The notes beneath the pieces are model-generated. The model did not search any database. It worked only from the letters and a program-made list of their open reading frames with translations, and had not been told where the DNA came from. From assembly GCA_035461765.1 (NCBI GenBank), contig DATHUY010000047.1:1-64000 (forward strand): a stretch of DNA of 64,000 bases, read 5' to 3'. Each line of letters starts with the position of its first letter. Position 1 is the stretch's first letter. Shown here in pieces: positions 16,630 to 24,452 of the stretch. The position numbers and the translations under genes were made by a program. This DNA is from Longimicrobiales bacterium (lineage in GTDB: Bacteria; Gemmatimonadota; Gemmatimonadetes; Longimicrobiales; RSA9).

Positions 16630-17533
16630 GATACAGGACGCCATCATTGTCGGAGGTGGTCCCGCCGGCCTGTCAGCCGCGATGTGGCTCGGACGCTATC
16701 AGCGCAGTGTACTCCTGTTCGACGCGGGCGAGCCCCGTAACGAGCCGGCGTGGGCGGTGCACGGCTATCCCGGGATCGTGGACCCATCACCTCTCGAGCT
16801 GCGGCGCCGGCTCCAGCAGCAGGCGCTGGGGGAGGGCGTCGAGACGGTCGAAGGGGAGATCGTGAAGATCGAAGGCGCCAAGGACGCGTTCACGGCATAC
16901 TCACAGGATGGTCAGGTCCACTCCGCCCGGCGCGTCATTCTGGCGTACGGCCTGCGCGACTACCTGCCCGACATCGAGGGCCTGGAGCAGCTGTACGGTA
17001 CGTCGGTCTTCCACTGTCCCGACTGTGACGGCCCCTCGTTCGCTGACACGCACATTGGCGTAGTGGGCTGGAACCGCTACGGCGCCAGTCTAGCCCTGTA
17101 TCTGCGACACTGGACGTCCGAGGTCACGCTGCTTGCTCATGGCCACGAGCTCGACCTCACCGATGACGAAAGCGGTGTGGTCCACGGCAGCGGTATTGAG
17201 ATCGTGGCCGACCCCGTCGTGCGCGTCACTGGCCATGGCGGCAATCTGACGCAGGCGGAGTTCGCGGATCGTGATCCGCTCCGTCTCGACGCCCTGTTCT
17301 TCCACCTCGGATCCGAGCCGCGCTGCGAGCTGGCCGAACAACTCGGCTGTGAGCTCGACGAAGATGGCTACGTCGTCGTCGACAAGGGGCAGGAGACCTC
17401 GGTGCCCGGCGTGCACGCCGTCGGAGACATCACCGGCCAGCCGCACCTCGCCTCCATTGCCGCCGCTGAAGGCGTACGCGCCGCGCTCGCCATACACCGG
17501 TCGCTGCTACCTTCGGATCGGAATCTGGGCTGA
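16619..17533 (+). CDS. Thioredoxin-reductase-like FAD/NAD(P) oxidoreductase
   Basis: This is a two-dinucleotide-fold flavoprotein of the thioredoxin reductase family. It has the FAD-binding motif AIIVGGGPAGLSAAMWLGR, the redox-active pair in FHCPDCDG, an NAD(P)-binding segment around IGVVGWNRYGASLALYL, and the C-terminal FAD motif GVHAVGDITGQPHLASIAAA. The 304 residues match the family's usual 300-320. I chose ATG at 16619, inside the kinase 3' end, giving an 11-base overlap. An ATG 5 codons upstream is less likely. Its substrate is unknown; the CPDC centre is common in TrxB-like proteins that are not classic thioredoxin reductases. Confidence 0.9.
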   Translation: MTTEIQDAIIVGGGPAGLSAAMWLGRYQRSVLLFDAGEPRNEPAWAVHGYPGIVDPSPLELRRRLQQQALGEGVETVEGEIVKIEGAKDAFTAYSQDGQVHSARRVILAYGLRDYLPDIEGLEQLYGTSVFHCPDCDGPSFADTHIGVVGWNRYGASLALYLRHWTSEVTLLAHGHELDLTDDESGVVHGSGIEIVADPVVRVTGHGGNLTQAEFADRDPLRLDALFFHLGSEPRCELAEQLGCELDEDGYVVVDKGQETSVPGVHAVGDITGQPHLASIAAAEGVRAALAIHRSLLPSDRNLG

Positions 17534-17627
17534 GCCCTGCGACCTCTCACTCGCAGACGGCCGGATCCAGGCTCGGCGTTGCGTCGAGTTCCATCGCATT
17601 CTGCCGGTTGGACGGCGAGGAACAGCA

Positions 17628-17660
17628 GACGGGCGGGCCCGCGTGGGCCCGCCCGTCTTT
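17628..17660 (+). terminator. Rho-independent terminator after the flavoprotein gene
   Basis: GACGGGCGGGCCC (17628-17640) and GGGCCCGCCCGTC (17645-17657) form a perfect 13-bp stem with loop GCGT, followed by TTT. It ends the lipoprotein-kinase-flavoprotein operon. Confidence 0.88.
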
Positions 17661-17740
17661 CCATGATAAGAAGCTGCCATTTCGGGCGGTCGTCCCCCGG
17701 GATCACCCCGTGAGGCCTACCGGCGGGCGATGATCATTAC

Positions 17741-18442
17741 CTACCGCGATGCTCCCATCGTACCGCCGCGCCAGGCGAGAACGGACGCGCGGCCGGCGCG
17801 AGCGTAGACGTGATTCGGATACTGGTGGCAGTCCGGTGTGTTCGTACCGCGAACGCAGCCGTTATAACGGAGCAGCGCCTTGTCCACGTTGCCATTCGTC
17901 GCCTTCAGGTTCCAGGCGAAGATCTGCGCACCGTGGCAGATGTTGGCGTCAATGTCATCCAGTCGCGGCTCACACGGCTTCCACTGGCCGCGGTGGAAGG
18001 GCATCACCTGCATCAGGCCCTGGGCGCCGACGAAGCTCTTCGCACTCGGGTCGATCCACGGATTCTCCACCAGCAGCACCGCGAGCAGCAGCCGCGGCTC
18101 CAGCTCCGTGCGCCGTGCTTCCCGCACGAGCGCCACCGCGACGCGCCGGACGAGTTGCGGATCGTCGCTCCGGTAGCCGAGCAGCACGCGCTCGATCGGT
18201 GCGACCTCTTCCTCATATACCTGCTCGACACCGTCGAAGAGTGCGCTCACATGCTGCGCACGCGCCTCCAGCGCGTCGACCGCTGCCAGCCGTACGGCCA
18301 GATCCCGGTCTCCTTCGTACGTTGCAGCACCTGCCATAACCATCACTACCAAGCCGGCGACGACCGCCCTGCCGGCACGGCCGCCGCTTCCCCACCCCAG
18401 TCCCAGTATCAGACGAGTGAAGTACTTGATATTCGCTATCAT
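17741..18442 (-). CDS. Lytic transglycosylase (SLT family), membrane-anchored or secreted
   Basis: Lytic transglycosylases cleave peptidoglycan glycan strands to 1,6-anhydro products. The 233-residue protein has a hydrophobic N-terminal segment (AVVAGLVVMVMAGAATYEG), a helical region, and then an SLT domain. The catalytic glutamate sits in LLLAVLLVENPWIDPSAKSF, followed by GAQGLMQVMPFHRG and a late ALLRYNGCVRG motif. Two cysteine-bearing inserts (WKPCEPRL, ANICHG) may form a disulfide in the periplasm. It stands alone, with a 334-base gap to the divergent small gene. Confidence 0.88.
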   Translation of the reverse strand: MIANIKYFTRLILGLGWGSGGRAGRAVVAGLVVMVMAGAATYEGDRDLAVRLAAVDALEARAQHVSALFDGVEQVYEEEVAPIERVLLGYRSDDPQLVRRVAVALVREARRTELEPRLLLAVLLVENPWIDPSAKSFVGAQGLMQVMPFHRGQWKPCEPRLDDIDANICHGAQIFAWNLKATNGNVDKALLRYNGCVRGTNTPDCHQYPNHVYARAGRASVLAWRGGTMGASR

Positions 18443-18776
18443 AAACCACCTTCGTCACATGGAGCACGCGCAGCCATACGACTGCCCGTGTGCTGCATGG
18501 TGCACTCAAACGGCTCCCGCCGGACGGGCGGAATCAGCCACCGCTGGGGGCCAAAGTGCAAGCGGTGTACCCCACGGCGCCAAAAAACTGTGGATAATCC
18601 TGCAACCTCGCGCTGCTCAATGATATGTGAGTTGCACCCTCGACGGCTTTTTCCGCTCCTGCCGGTCGGGCCGCCTTCTTGCCTCTCGTCCCGCGTCGCG
18701 GGTACGGCCGTTGCACAGGCGCCACAATAAGGCGGCCGACCGGCAGCAGCGCAACGGTTGACAACGGAGGGCGGCG
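18443..18776. other. 334-base divergent intergenic region
   Basis: This region separates the transglycosylase (-) from the 91-residue protein (+). It holds no plausible gene. A GATAAT-like -10 element lies at 18593-18598, with no good -35 in front of it. The right half is filled by the long inverted repeat described separately. Confidence 0.5.
18659..18746. repeat. Long imperfect inverted repeat upstream of the 91-residue gene
   Basis: The left arm at 18659-18677 (CTGCCGGTCGGGCCGCCTT) pairs with 18729-18746 with a single bulged base. The 51-base spacer contains a second palindrome, CCCGCGTCGCGGG (18690-18702). The right arm ends about 30 bases before the ATG at 18777, so the structure probably forms in the mRNA leader of that gene. 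On either strand there is no U-run right after the stem. Confidence 0.7.
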
Positions 18777-19052
18777 ATGAACCAGGAGAAGCGCGAGGAC
18801 GCGGAGACGCCGCGGATGGAGACCCGGTCGTTCACTGACGACGAGGGTCGCAGGTGGTCGGGAAGCGTGATTTCGGGGCGTTTCGGCGCTGGGCATGAGC
18901 ACGCCGAAGTCATTTTCGTGTGCGAAGATACGCCGAGTGAAACGAAGCGTTTCACGCGTCTGGACAGCCCGCCGGTCGAGGCGGCCGAGGAGTGGCGCGG
19001 CATGGGGGAGGAACAGGTACGGGACCTGTTTCAGAAATCCGAGCCGGCCTGA
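18777..19052 (+). CDS. Small acidic protein of unknown function
   Basis: I do not recognise this 91-residue, highly charged protein. It begins MNQEKREDAETPRMETRSFT after a strong GGAGG ribosome binding site. The middle reads like a small beta-sheet domain (WSGSVISGRFGAGHEHAEVI, FVCEDTPSETKRFTRLD) and the C terminus is a helix (EEQVRDLFQKSEPA). No signal peptide or membrane segment is visible. The good start signal and the globular composition favour a real gene. Confidence 0.7.
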   Translation: MNQEKREDAETPRMETRSFTDDEGRRWSGSVISGRFGAGHEHAEVIFVCEDTPSETKRFTRLDSPPVEAAEEWRGMGEEQVRDLFQKSEPA

Positions 19053-19112
19053 CCCCCGGGACCCGGCCTACCCCCGGGACCGGCCAGACCCCGGACGCGC
19101 CCCCACGGACAC

Positions 19113-19283
19113 GGCTTCACTTTGCGGTTACGCGCAATCGAGCCATGCGCGATTCCCAGGGCGCCATGCGCAATCCCTGATGCGCGACGCGTCATCCACA
19201 TTTTGCCTCACAACGAGGCATGCGACGCGCAGCCGGCTGTGGATGCCCCATGGTTGAACCGCCCTCAACCGCAAAGTGAAGCC
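19113..19283. repeat. Perfect 17-bp inverted repeat bracketing a structured convergent intergenic region
   Basis: GGCTTCACTTTGCGGTT (19113-19129) is found again in inverted form at 19267-19283. The right copy overlaps the last codons of the luxC-like gene on the minus strand. Between the arms are shorter repeats: GCCATGCGC twice, CATCCACA paired with TGTGGATG, and a GCCTC-GAGGC hairpin. Just left of it, about 19051-19100, the string ACCCCCGGGACC occurs twice. No transposase gene is present. Confidence 0.7.
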
Positions 19284-20674
19284 AGGTCCGGGTCCAGGTC
19301 ACACCATTGAACCAGCTCGCGGAGCGGTCCGCGTCCGTCGTGGTGCCAGCCGGGAGACGGCCATGGCATGTCCGCCACGGTCGTGATGCGCCTGGCGCCG
19401 GCATCCGCGAGCGACGCGGCGACGGCGGTCAGCTTTTCGGGCGGGAACCCGGAGAGGCCAACGGTCTGCAGCAGGTGACCGACGGGCGCGATGGCCCGTA
19501 GCACGTCCACCAGATCCGGGACGTGCTTCACGAGCAGGGTCCGGTTGAGGCAGGACCCCTGAAATGTCGGATCCGCGGAGAGGATGACGGAATAGGACAG
19601 GTCGTGCCCTGCCCAGAGCTCACCACCGCGCCCTGCAATGGCGCCGAACTCTGCGCTGGTGCGCAGATCGCGGATCGCGACGGCCTCGGCGGCGCTGATG
19701 CGACCACGCGGCAGCTCGACCTGGAGATCGCCGAGCGCGTCAGCCGCGGCACGGGCGAAAACGCGCGCTGTTTCGGCCGTGCCGATCACGTAGGCGAGCT
19801 GAGGCGAAACGCAGCCCTGCTGATCGAACAATGCGACCGCGCGCGCGAGATTCCCGGCCGCAGCGTGCACGTTTCTGTCGTCGGCGGCGGCGATTACGGC
19901 GAAGGAGATACGCGGTCCATGCTCTACGAAATGCACGTGCGCAGGCGCGCGCGCGCGCAGGGCCGCGACGGCTTCGGCCGCGCCATACTGCACGACGAGC
20001 CCGACCCGCGCGAGCGCGGCATCCTCGATGGCGCGATCACCGCCGCGCCAGTATGTGATGGCGACGCAGCTGCCGAGCTCGGGATCGACTTCGGCGAGCA
20101 GCCGTGCGAAAGCAGGGGCCAGTGACGGCTCGGTCGCTGCGGACTTGCCGAGCACGGCCGAGCGGACGAGCAGAGCCCGCACGATGGATGTGACGCCGAC
20201 ACCGGGCACGTTGCCGGAAAAGACGTGGAGTCCGAGCGGCGGGGCAACAGCCCGCACACGCCGCCCGCCGGCCGTGCGCGTGAACGACTCGACTGCATCC
20301 GCGCCGCCCAGCTCGACGTGAACCAGTTGCTCCAGCTGCGGTGCCAGCCAGTCGGTGACCACTCGGTCGAGGACATGCGCTGCCATTGCATCGGAGAAGC
20401 CGGAGATGTCGCGCAGCGACTCGAGCACCTGGCCGCGTTCGGGTTCCGCCGGGTCGAGCAGGCGTCGCGCCGCAGTATCGATGGATCGCACGACACGGGA
20501 TACCGGCATGGCAGCCAGCTCGACGCGCGCGGCCAGGAGCCGGGTGCATACGCGGTCGATAGTCGCAGCGTCCATGGCCGGGACGACGGCACGCACCCGC
20601 CCACTCTCGGCCACGACCTGCTCGATGCCTCCTGCGCAGTCCAGCGGCAGGTGGTGGGCGGCAATGCGCTGCAT
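19265..20674 (-). CDS. LuxC-like acyl-CoA/acyl-protein reductase
   Basis: LuxC-family enzymes reduce an activated fatty acyl group to an aldehyde through an acyl-cysteine intermediate, using NADPH. The 469-residue protein starts MQRIAAHHLPLDCAGGIEQV and has the aldehyde-dehydrogenase-like nucleotide region (PPLGLHVFSGNVPGVGVTSI). The probable active-site cysteine lies in ALFDQQGCVSPQLAYV. I chose ATG at 20674, 2 bases after the luxE-like stop, giving tight coupling. No luxA, luxB or luxD is present, so the aldehyde is probably made for another product. Confidence 0.87.
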   Translation of the reverse strand: MQRIAAHHLPLDCAGGIEQVVAESGRVRAVVPAMDAATIDRVCTRLLAARVELAAMPVSRVVRSIDTAARRLLDPAEPERGQVLESLRDISGFSDAMAAHVLDRVVTDWLAPQLEQLVHVELGGADAVESFTRTAGGRRVRAVAPPLGLHVFSGNVPGVGVTSIVRALLVRSAVLGKSAATEPSLAPAFARLLAEVDPELGSCVAITYWRGGDRAIEDAALARVGLVVQYGAAEAVAALRARAPAHVHFVEHGPRISFAVIAAADDRNVHAAAGNLARAVALFDQQGCVSPQLAYVIGTAETARVFARAAADALGDLQVELPRGRISAAEAVAIRDLRTSAEFGAIAGRGGELWAGHDLSYSVILSADPTFQGSCLNRTLLVKHVPDLVDVLRAIAPVGHLLQTVGLSGFPPEKLTAVAASLADAGARRITTVADMPWPSPGWHHDGRGPLRELVQWCDLDPDLASLCG

Positions 20675-20676
20675 GG

Positions 20677-21807
20677 TCAGCGGCCCCGGCTGTCGATGGC
20701 GTCGAGCAGCATGTCCATGGCGATGGAACAGCCGCGCGGCGTCGCACCGGCGGCCCGCCCGAGGAGGCGGAAACCGTCGTCTACCGCGACAGCGACATCC
20801 TCCGTCTGGATCGCCATGACGGACCCGGCATTGGCCAGGTCGAAATGCTGCAGCAGTCCGGGCTGTCCGGCGTCGACGGGCTCGAGTGATTCCGGATCGA
20901 CGACCCGCGTGCGTACCCATGGCGGCCCGATCTTGCGGCGCTCGCGCTCGCGGCCCATGACTGCGTCGCGCAGAGTGGAGTCGTAGAACTGGGACAGCAT
21001 CTCCGTCATGCCGTATTCGTTGACGCAGTGGCTGTCCGCAGTGCCGAGCAGCCGGGCGTAGAGCGCGCGCAGCGAGGATTCATCCACCTCACGCCCATGC
21101 CCCTTGAACCCACCCGTGTCCATGAGGCGCGAACCGGCGGGCAGCCGGAATCCTTCTCCTGCTGCGCTCAGCTCGTCCAGCCAGCGCACGTAGGCGAAGG
21201 AGGTCCCGAGCAGACACACCGGCGCGCCGGCGCGCTCCGCTTCGTGCAGTGTGCCGGCGAGACGGTCGGTGTCGATGCCGTGCTCGACGTCAGCGCAGTG
21301 GGCGCTCCCCTCCCCACCCAGCCGATCCATCACGACGTGGATCATGTGGGCGAGCGACGAATCCGGCATCTCCCGCGCCGACGGCATCAGCGACACCATC
21401 AGGGGCTGAGCACCATCGGGAAGGACGCATGCTGCGAAGTTGGGGATCAGCGACAGGTGATACAGTGAGGCGTCCATGACGTAATGGGTGCCGCGCTTTT
21501 CCGGACCGCGGGTGGTGCCGCTCGTACGGAATACGGCCTCGGCGTCCGCGGGTGCGCCGGTCGAAAGCGTCACTTCCTTGAATGCCGCCGTCGGGACTGC
21601 GGGAACGTGCGTCCAGTGCGCGACCGTGACGGGAGTCCTGCCCCGGCGGTCACAATACGCTGCGTACGGTCCGTTGCGCTCGTACTGGTAGGCGAACACA
21701 CGCAACGCCACATCGTTGAACCTGTCGTCATCGACCGGTGAGTCGAACGGTGTCGTGAACAGGTCCGCCAGGGTGGAACGGAGTGCGACTCCGTCCACAT
21801 CGCGCAT
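20677..21807 (-). CDS. LuxE-like acyl-protein synthetase
   Basis: LuxE-family enzymes activate a fatty acid with ATP and pass it as a thioester to a partner reductase. The 376-residue protein starts MRDVDGVALRSTLADLFTTP after GGAGG. It carries the ATP-binding motif FRTSGTTRGPEKRGTHYV, and later RLMDTGGFKGHGREVD and NEYGMTEMLSQFYDS, which are typical of the family. An upstream open stretch in frame has the wrong composition and was excluded. It is directly followed by the LuxC-like gene, which is its expected partner. Confidence 0.87.
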   Translation of the reverse strand: MRDVDGVALRSTLADLFTTPFDSPVDDDRFNDVALRVFAYQYERNGPYAAYCDRRGRTPVTVAHWTHVPAVPTAAFKEVTLSTGAPADAEAVFRTSGTTRGPEKRGTHYVMDASLYHLSLIPNFAACVLPDGAQPLMVSLMPSAREMPDSSLAHMIHVVMDRLGGEGSAHCADVEHGIDTDRLAGTLHEAERAGAPVCLLGTSFAYVRWLDELSAAGEGFRLPAGSRLMDTGGFKGHGREVDESSLRALYARLLGTADSHCVNEYGMTEMLSQFYDSTLRDAVMGRERERRKIGPPWVRTRVVDPESLEPVDAGQPGLLQHFDLANAGSVMAIQTEDVAVAVDDGFRLLGRAAGATPRGCSIAMDMLLDAIDSRGR

Positions 21808-21871
21808 GGATCCTCCGGTGCCGCTGTGCGCAGGTGTCGTGTGGTCGGCTAGGATACGGCCGGGGTGAGGC

Positions 21872-21888
21872 GGCGGCCAGTGGCCGCC
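21872..21888 (-). other. Hairpin between the histidine kinase and the luxE-like gene
   Basis: GGCGGCC (21872-21878) and GGCCGCC (21882-21888) pair perfectly around AGT. It lies in the 121-base gap after the kinase stop and may attenuate read-through into the luxE-luxC genes. No U-tract follows. Confidence 0.4.
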
Positions 21889-21928
21889 TGTGCAGCCCAC
21901 GAGCAGCGCGAGCGCGCAGCCGCGGGCA

Positions 21929-23335
21929 TCAGCCCTGCGGCACGGTCGTCTCGCGGTGCAGCGGTAGCGACACGGTGACACTCGTTCCCCTGTCAGGCCG
22001 GCTCTCCACGGCGAGCTCTCCGCGGAGCAGCCGCGTATAGCGACGCGATACGCTGAGTCCGAGACCCGTTCCCCCGACGCGGCGCGTATTCGGCCGCTCC
22101 AGCTGCCAGAACGGGTCGTAGATGCGGTCCATCTGCTCCTGCGGTATGCCGATGCCCGTGTCGATGATGTCGAAGTGCACCCGCCTGGCATTCGCACGCA
22201 GGCGCAGCGTCACCCCGCCCCGCTCCGTGAATTTCACCGCGTTCGACAGCAGGTTCATGAGGATCTGGCGCGCCTTGGCCGGGTCCGTGTGGATCGTCAC
22301 GTCCTCGTCCTGCATCTCCACGTCGAAGCTCAGCCCCTTGGACTCCGCGAGCGGCTGAATTCCCGCGGCGACGTCACGAACGAGATCGTCCGCGCGGACC
22401 TTCTCGAGCTGCACCTCCTCCGCACCCGCTTCCATGCGCGCGAAGCTGAGGATCTCCTCAATGAGCTGAAGCAGATGACGCGCGCTCGCACGGATCCGGT
22501 CCAGCTGATGGTGCTGGCGGTCGTTCAGGTCGCCGGAGACGCCGGCATCGAGCAGGTCGGTATATCCCATGATGGCATTGAGCGGCGTGCGCAACTCGTG
22601 GGACATGACGGCGAGGAAGTCTGCCTTGACGCGATTCGCCTCGTGTGCCTGGCGGTAGAGACGGGCATTGTCGAGCGCGATCGCGGCCCGCCGCCCGAGC
22701 TCTTCGGCAAGGCCCAGTTCCTCGTCATTGAAGGAACGGCCGCGCTCGGTCGACACGAGTGTGATCGCACCGAGGACATCGCCGCGGCCGGTGAGCGGCG
22801 TGATCATCGCGGACCCCGTCGCCACACGGTCCAGAAGGCCGGGGTCGACTCCGTCCGTTACGAACCACGTATCGGCCTTCAGCTGCGCCTGGACCTGTGA
22901 CCGGCCCGTGCCGGCAACACTGCGGACGGTGCTGCGCCAGCGGTCGTTGAGCGCCCGGTCCACCAGCTCGGTGAGAGGTTCGTCCAGGGAAGGATCACGA
23001 TGCGACACGACCGCGCGGACGAGTGTGCCGCCCTCGTCGATGCGGTGAATCGCGCACCAGTCCGCCAGGCGCGAAACCGCGAGTCGCGCGAGCGCTGTGA
23101 GCGTCGTCTCGAAATCGAGCGACGTGGCCACGAGGATACTGCTCGCCTCGGACAGGAACGCCGCGCGCCGCCGCGCGAGCTCCAGCTCCGTGCGAAGGGC
23201 AGTGTCTGCCGTCGTATCATCTCCCGTCTGCGCCGGCGGTTGCGCGCCGCTGACGTCATCAGGATGGGAGTGCGCGTCGAGCTGCCGGCGCCGCGTCCTG
23301 GCGGCGTCGGCGTCAATCACAGAGCGATCCGCCAT
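21929..23335 (-). CDS. Soluble GAF-domain sensor histidine kinase
   Basis: The 468-residue protein has no membrane segment. After a polar N terminus and a helix, a GAF domain (about residues 70-220; LADWCAIHRIDEGGTLV, DRVATGSAMITPLTGRGDVL) leads to a kinase core. This has H-box MSHELRTPLNAIMGYTDLL, N-box LLSNAVKF, G1 DTGIGI and G2 GTGLGLSVSRRY. I chose ATG at 23335 (MADRSVIDADAARTRR). It has no receiver domain. It is upstream of the luxE-luxC genes on the same strand with a 121-base gap, so co-regulation is possible but not shown. Confidence 0.9.
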   Translation of the reverse strand: MADRSVIDADAARTRRRQLDAHSHPDDVSGAQPPAQTGDDTTADTALRTELELARRRAAFLSEASSILVATSLDFETTLTALARLAVSRLADWCAIHRIDEGGTLVRAVVSHRDPSLDEPLTELVDRALNDRWRSTVRSVAGTGRSQVQAQLKADTWFVTDGVDPGLLDRVATGSAMITPLTGRGDVLGAITLVSTERGRSFNDEELGLAEELGRRAAIALDNARLYRQAHEANRVKADFLAVMSHELRTPLNAIMGYTDLLDAGVSGDLNDRQHHQLDRIRASARHLLQLIEEILSFARMEAGAEEVQLEKVRADDLVRDVAAGIQPLAESKGLSFDVEMQDEDVTIHTDPAKARQILMNLLSNAVKFTERGGVTLRLRANARRVHFDIIDTGIGIPQEQMDRIYDPFWQLERPNTRRVGGTGLGLSVSRRYTRLLRGELAVESRPDRGTSVTVSLPLHRETTVPQG

Positions 23336-23428
23336 GACATGGCGCGGTGCACGACACATGCCAGCCGGGACATATCGGGCATGGACTTTGCCCGTCTGGC
23401 TGCAACGGATTCAACGAACGGAGGCAGC

Positions 23429-23656
23429 ATGGCTGACGACCTGAACGGCAAGGCGAAGCACGTCGGTGGCAAGGTGAAGGAAGGCCTCGGCGAGCTCCTG
23501 GGCGACAACAAGATGAAGCGCGAAGGCCGGCTGGCCCAGCATGAGGGTGAGGCGGAGCAGGATGCGGAGCGTGCGCGCGAGCGTGTGCGCGAAGCCGAGG
23601 AACGGGAGGCTGCTGCGCGGCTCGCACGGAAACAGTCGGAACGTTCGGACTCGTAA
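23429..23656 (+). CDS. CsbD-like small stress protein
   Basis: CsbD-family proteins are small, hydrophilic general-stress proteins of unknown mechanism. The 75-residue product starts MADDLNGKAKHVGGKVKEGL and continues GELLGDNKMKREGRLAQHEG, the family core. It ends in a charged helix rich in Glu, Arg and Ala. A strong ACGGAGG ribosome binding site precedes ATG at 23429. It diverges from the GAF kinase and is followed by a hairpin terminator. Confidence 0.9.
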   Translation: MADDLNGKAKHVGGKVKEGLGELLGDNKMKREGRLAQHEGEAEQDAERARERVREAEEREAAARLARKQSERSDS

Positions 23657-23734
23657 GCGCCGGGCAGTTGCACGCGAGGACGCTCCCGGGAGACCTGGCA
23701 GGGTCCGCAGGGACAGCGACCGCAGCTCGGCACA

Positions 23735-23764
23735 ACGGCGCGGGCCTCAGGGCTCGCGCCGTTT
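23735..23764 (+). terminator. Terminator hairpin after the CsbD-like gene
   Basis: ACGGCGCG (23735-23742) pairs with CGCGCCGT (23755-23762), with a GCC/GGC extension and a small loop. TTT begins inside the 3' end. It lies between the convergent CsbD-like and DUF4390-like genes. Confidence 0.65.
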
Positions 23765-23810
23765 CGCGTTCATGGATCCAGCGGCCCGGCAGTGTGACCG
23801 ACGGCCGGTA

Positions 23811-24452
23811 TCAGCCGATGCGGAACCGTCCCGTCCGGGCTTCGTAGCGTCGCTCGGGGAGATCGAGCAGCCGCAGCATCAACCGTTTGGCGCCCTGCCC
23901 GATCGCACCCGGCACTGACCGCTGTCCACTCACGGCCGGCTGCAGCTCGCCCTGGAGCCACCTCTCGAGTTCCTCGAGGTCGGAGACGGACAGCGTCTCG
24001 ATCTGGAGAGATACCGTGTAGTAGTACTGTCCGGCGCCGCGCGGCCTCATGCTGAGCAGGTACTCGGACTCGACCGCCTCCCGTGCCGACGCGAAGGTCG
24101 AGGCACGCCGCGACCCGCGTGTCGCGGGCAGCGAACGCACGAAGAACTGCTCGCTGATCGGCTCGTGGACGATTACCGTCGACCAGCTCGTGGTATCGAC
24201 GAGCTGATCGAAGAGCCGGTCCTTCCAGAGCTCGACGCGCACGCGGACCCTCAGCGGGAGGCCCGACGTGGCGGCATCTTCGAGCTCATCGTCGCCGAGC
24301 ACCGGTCCGACCCGAACCACCGGGCGATTGCCGTTTGCTTCATCGATCACGATCGTGAGCGGTCGCTCCTGCCGCAGACGCACGCTGTCCGCTGGCGGGT
24401 CCGGCATGCCGGCCGCGGCGGTCAACAGGACGAGTGCGAGCGCGAGCTGCAT
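23811..24452 (-). CDS. DUF4390-like secreted protein
   Basis: The 213-residue protein begins with a signal peptide (MQLALALVLLTAAAGMPDPP) and is otherwise a beta-rich domain: GLPLRVRVRVELWKDRLFDQ, STVIVHEPISEQFFVRSLP and YYYTVSLQIETLS. This pattern and the linkage to an NtrY/NtrX-type pair match DUF4390 proteins, which in proteobacteria often precede ntrY-like kinases. It overlaps the barrel gene by 3 bases (TGATG). Function unknown, probably periplasmic. Confidence 0.75.
   Translation of the reverse strand: MQLALALVLLTAAAGMPDPPADSVRLRQERPLTIVIDEANGNRPVVRVGPVLGDDELEDAATSGLPLRVRVRVELWKDRLFDQLVDTTSWSTVIVHEPISEQFFVRSLPATRGSRRASTFASAREAVESEYLLSMRPRGAGQYYYTVSLQIETLSVSDLEELERWLQGELQPAVSGQRSVPGAIGQGAKRLMLRLLDLPERRYEARTGRFRIG

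Noticed and set aside
18443-18776. tRNA or other known RNA gene
   Set aside because: The inverted repeat does not fold as a cloverleaf and I see no tRNA consensus blocks. I found no tRNA or rRNA in the window.
20677-22197. Long start for the luxE-like gene at 22197
   Set aside because: The extra N-terminal 130 residues have the composition of antisense kinase sequence. ATG 21807 has a strong GGAGG site.
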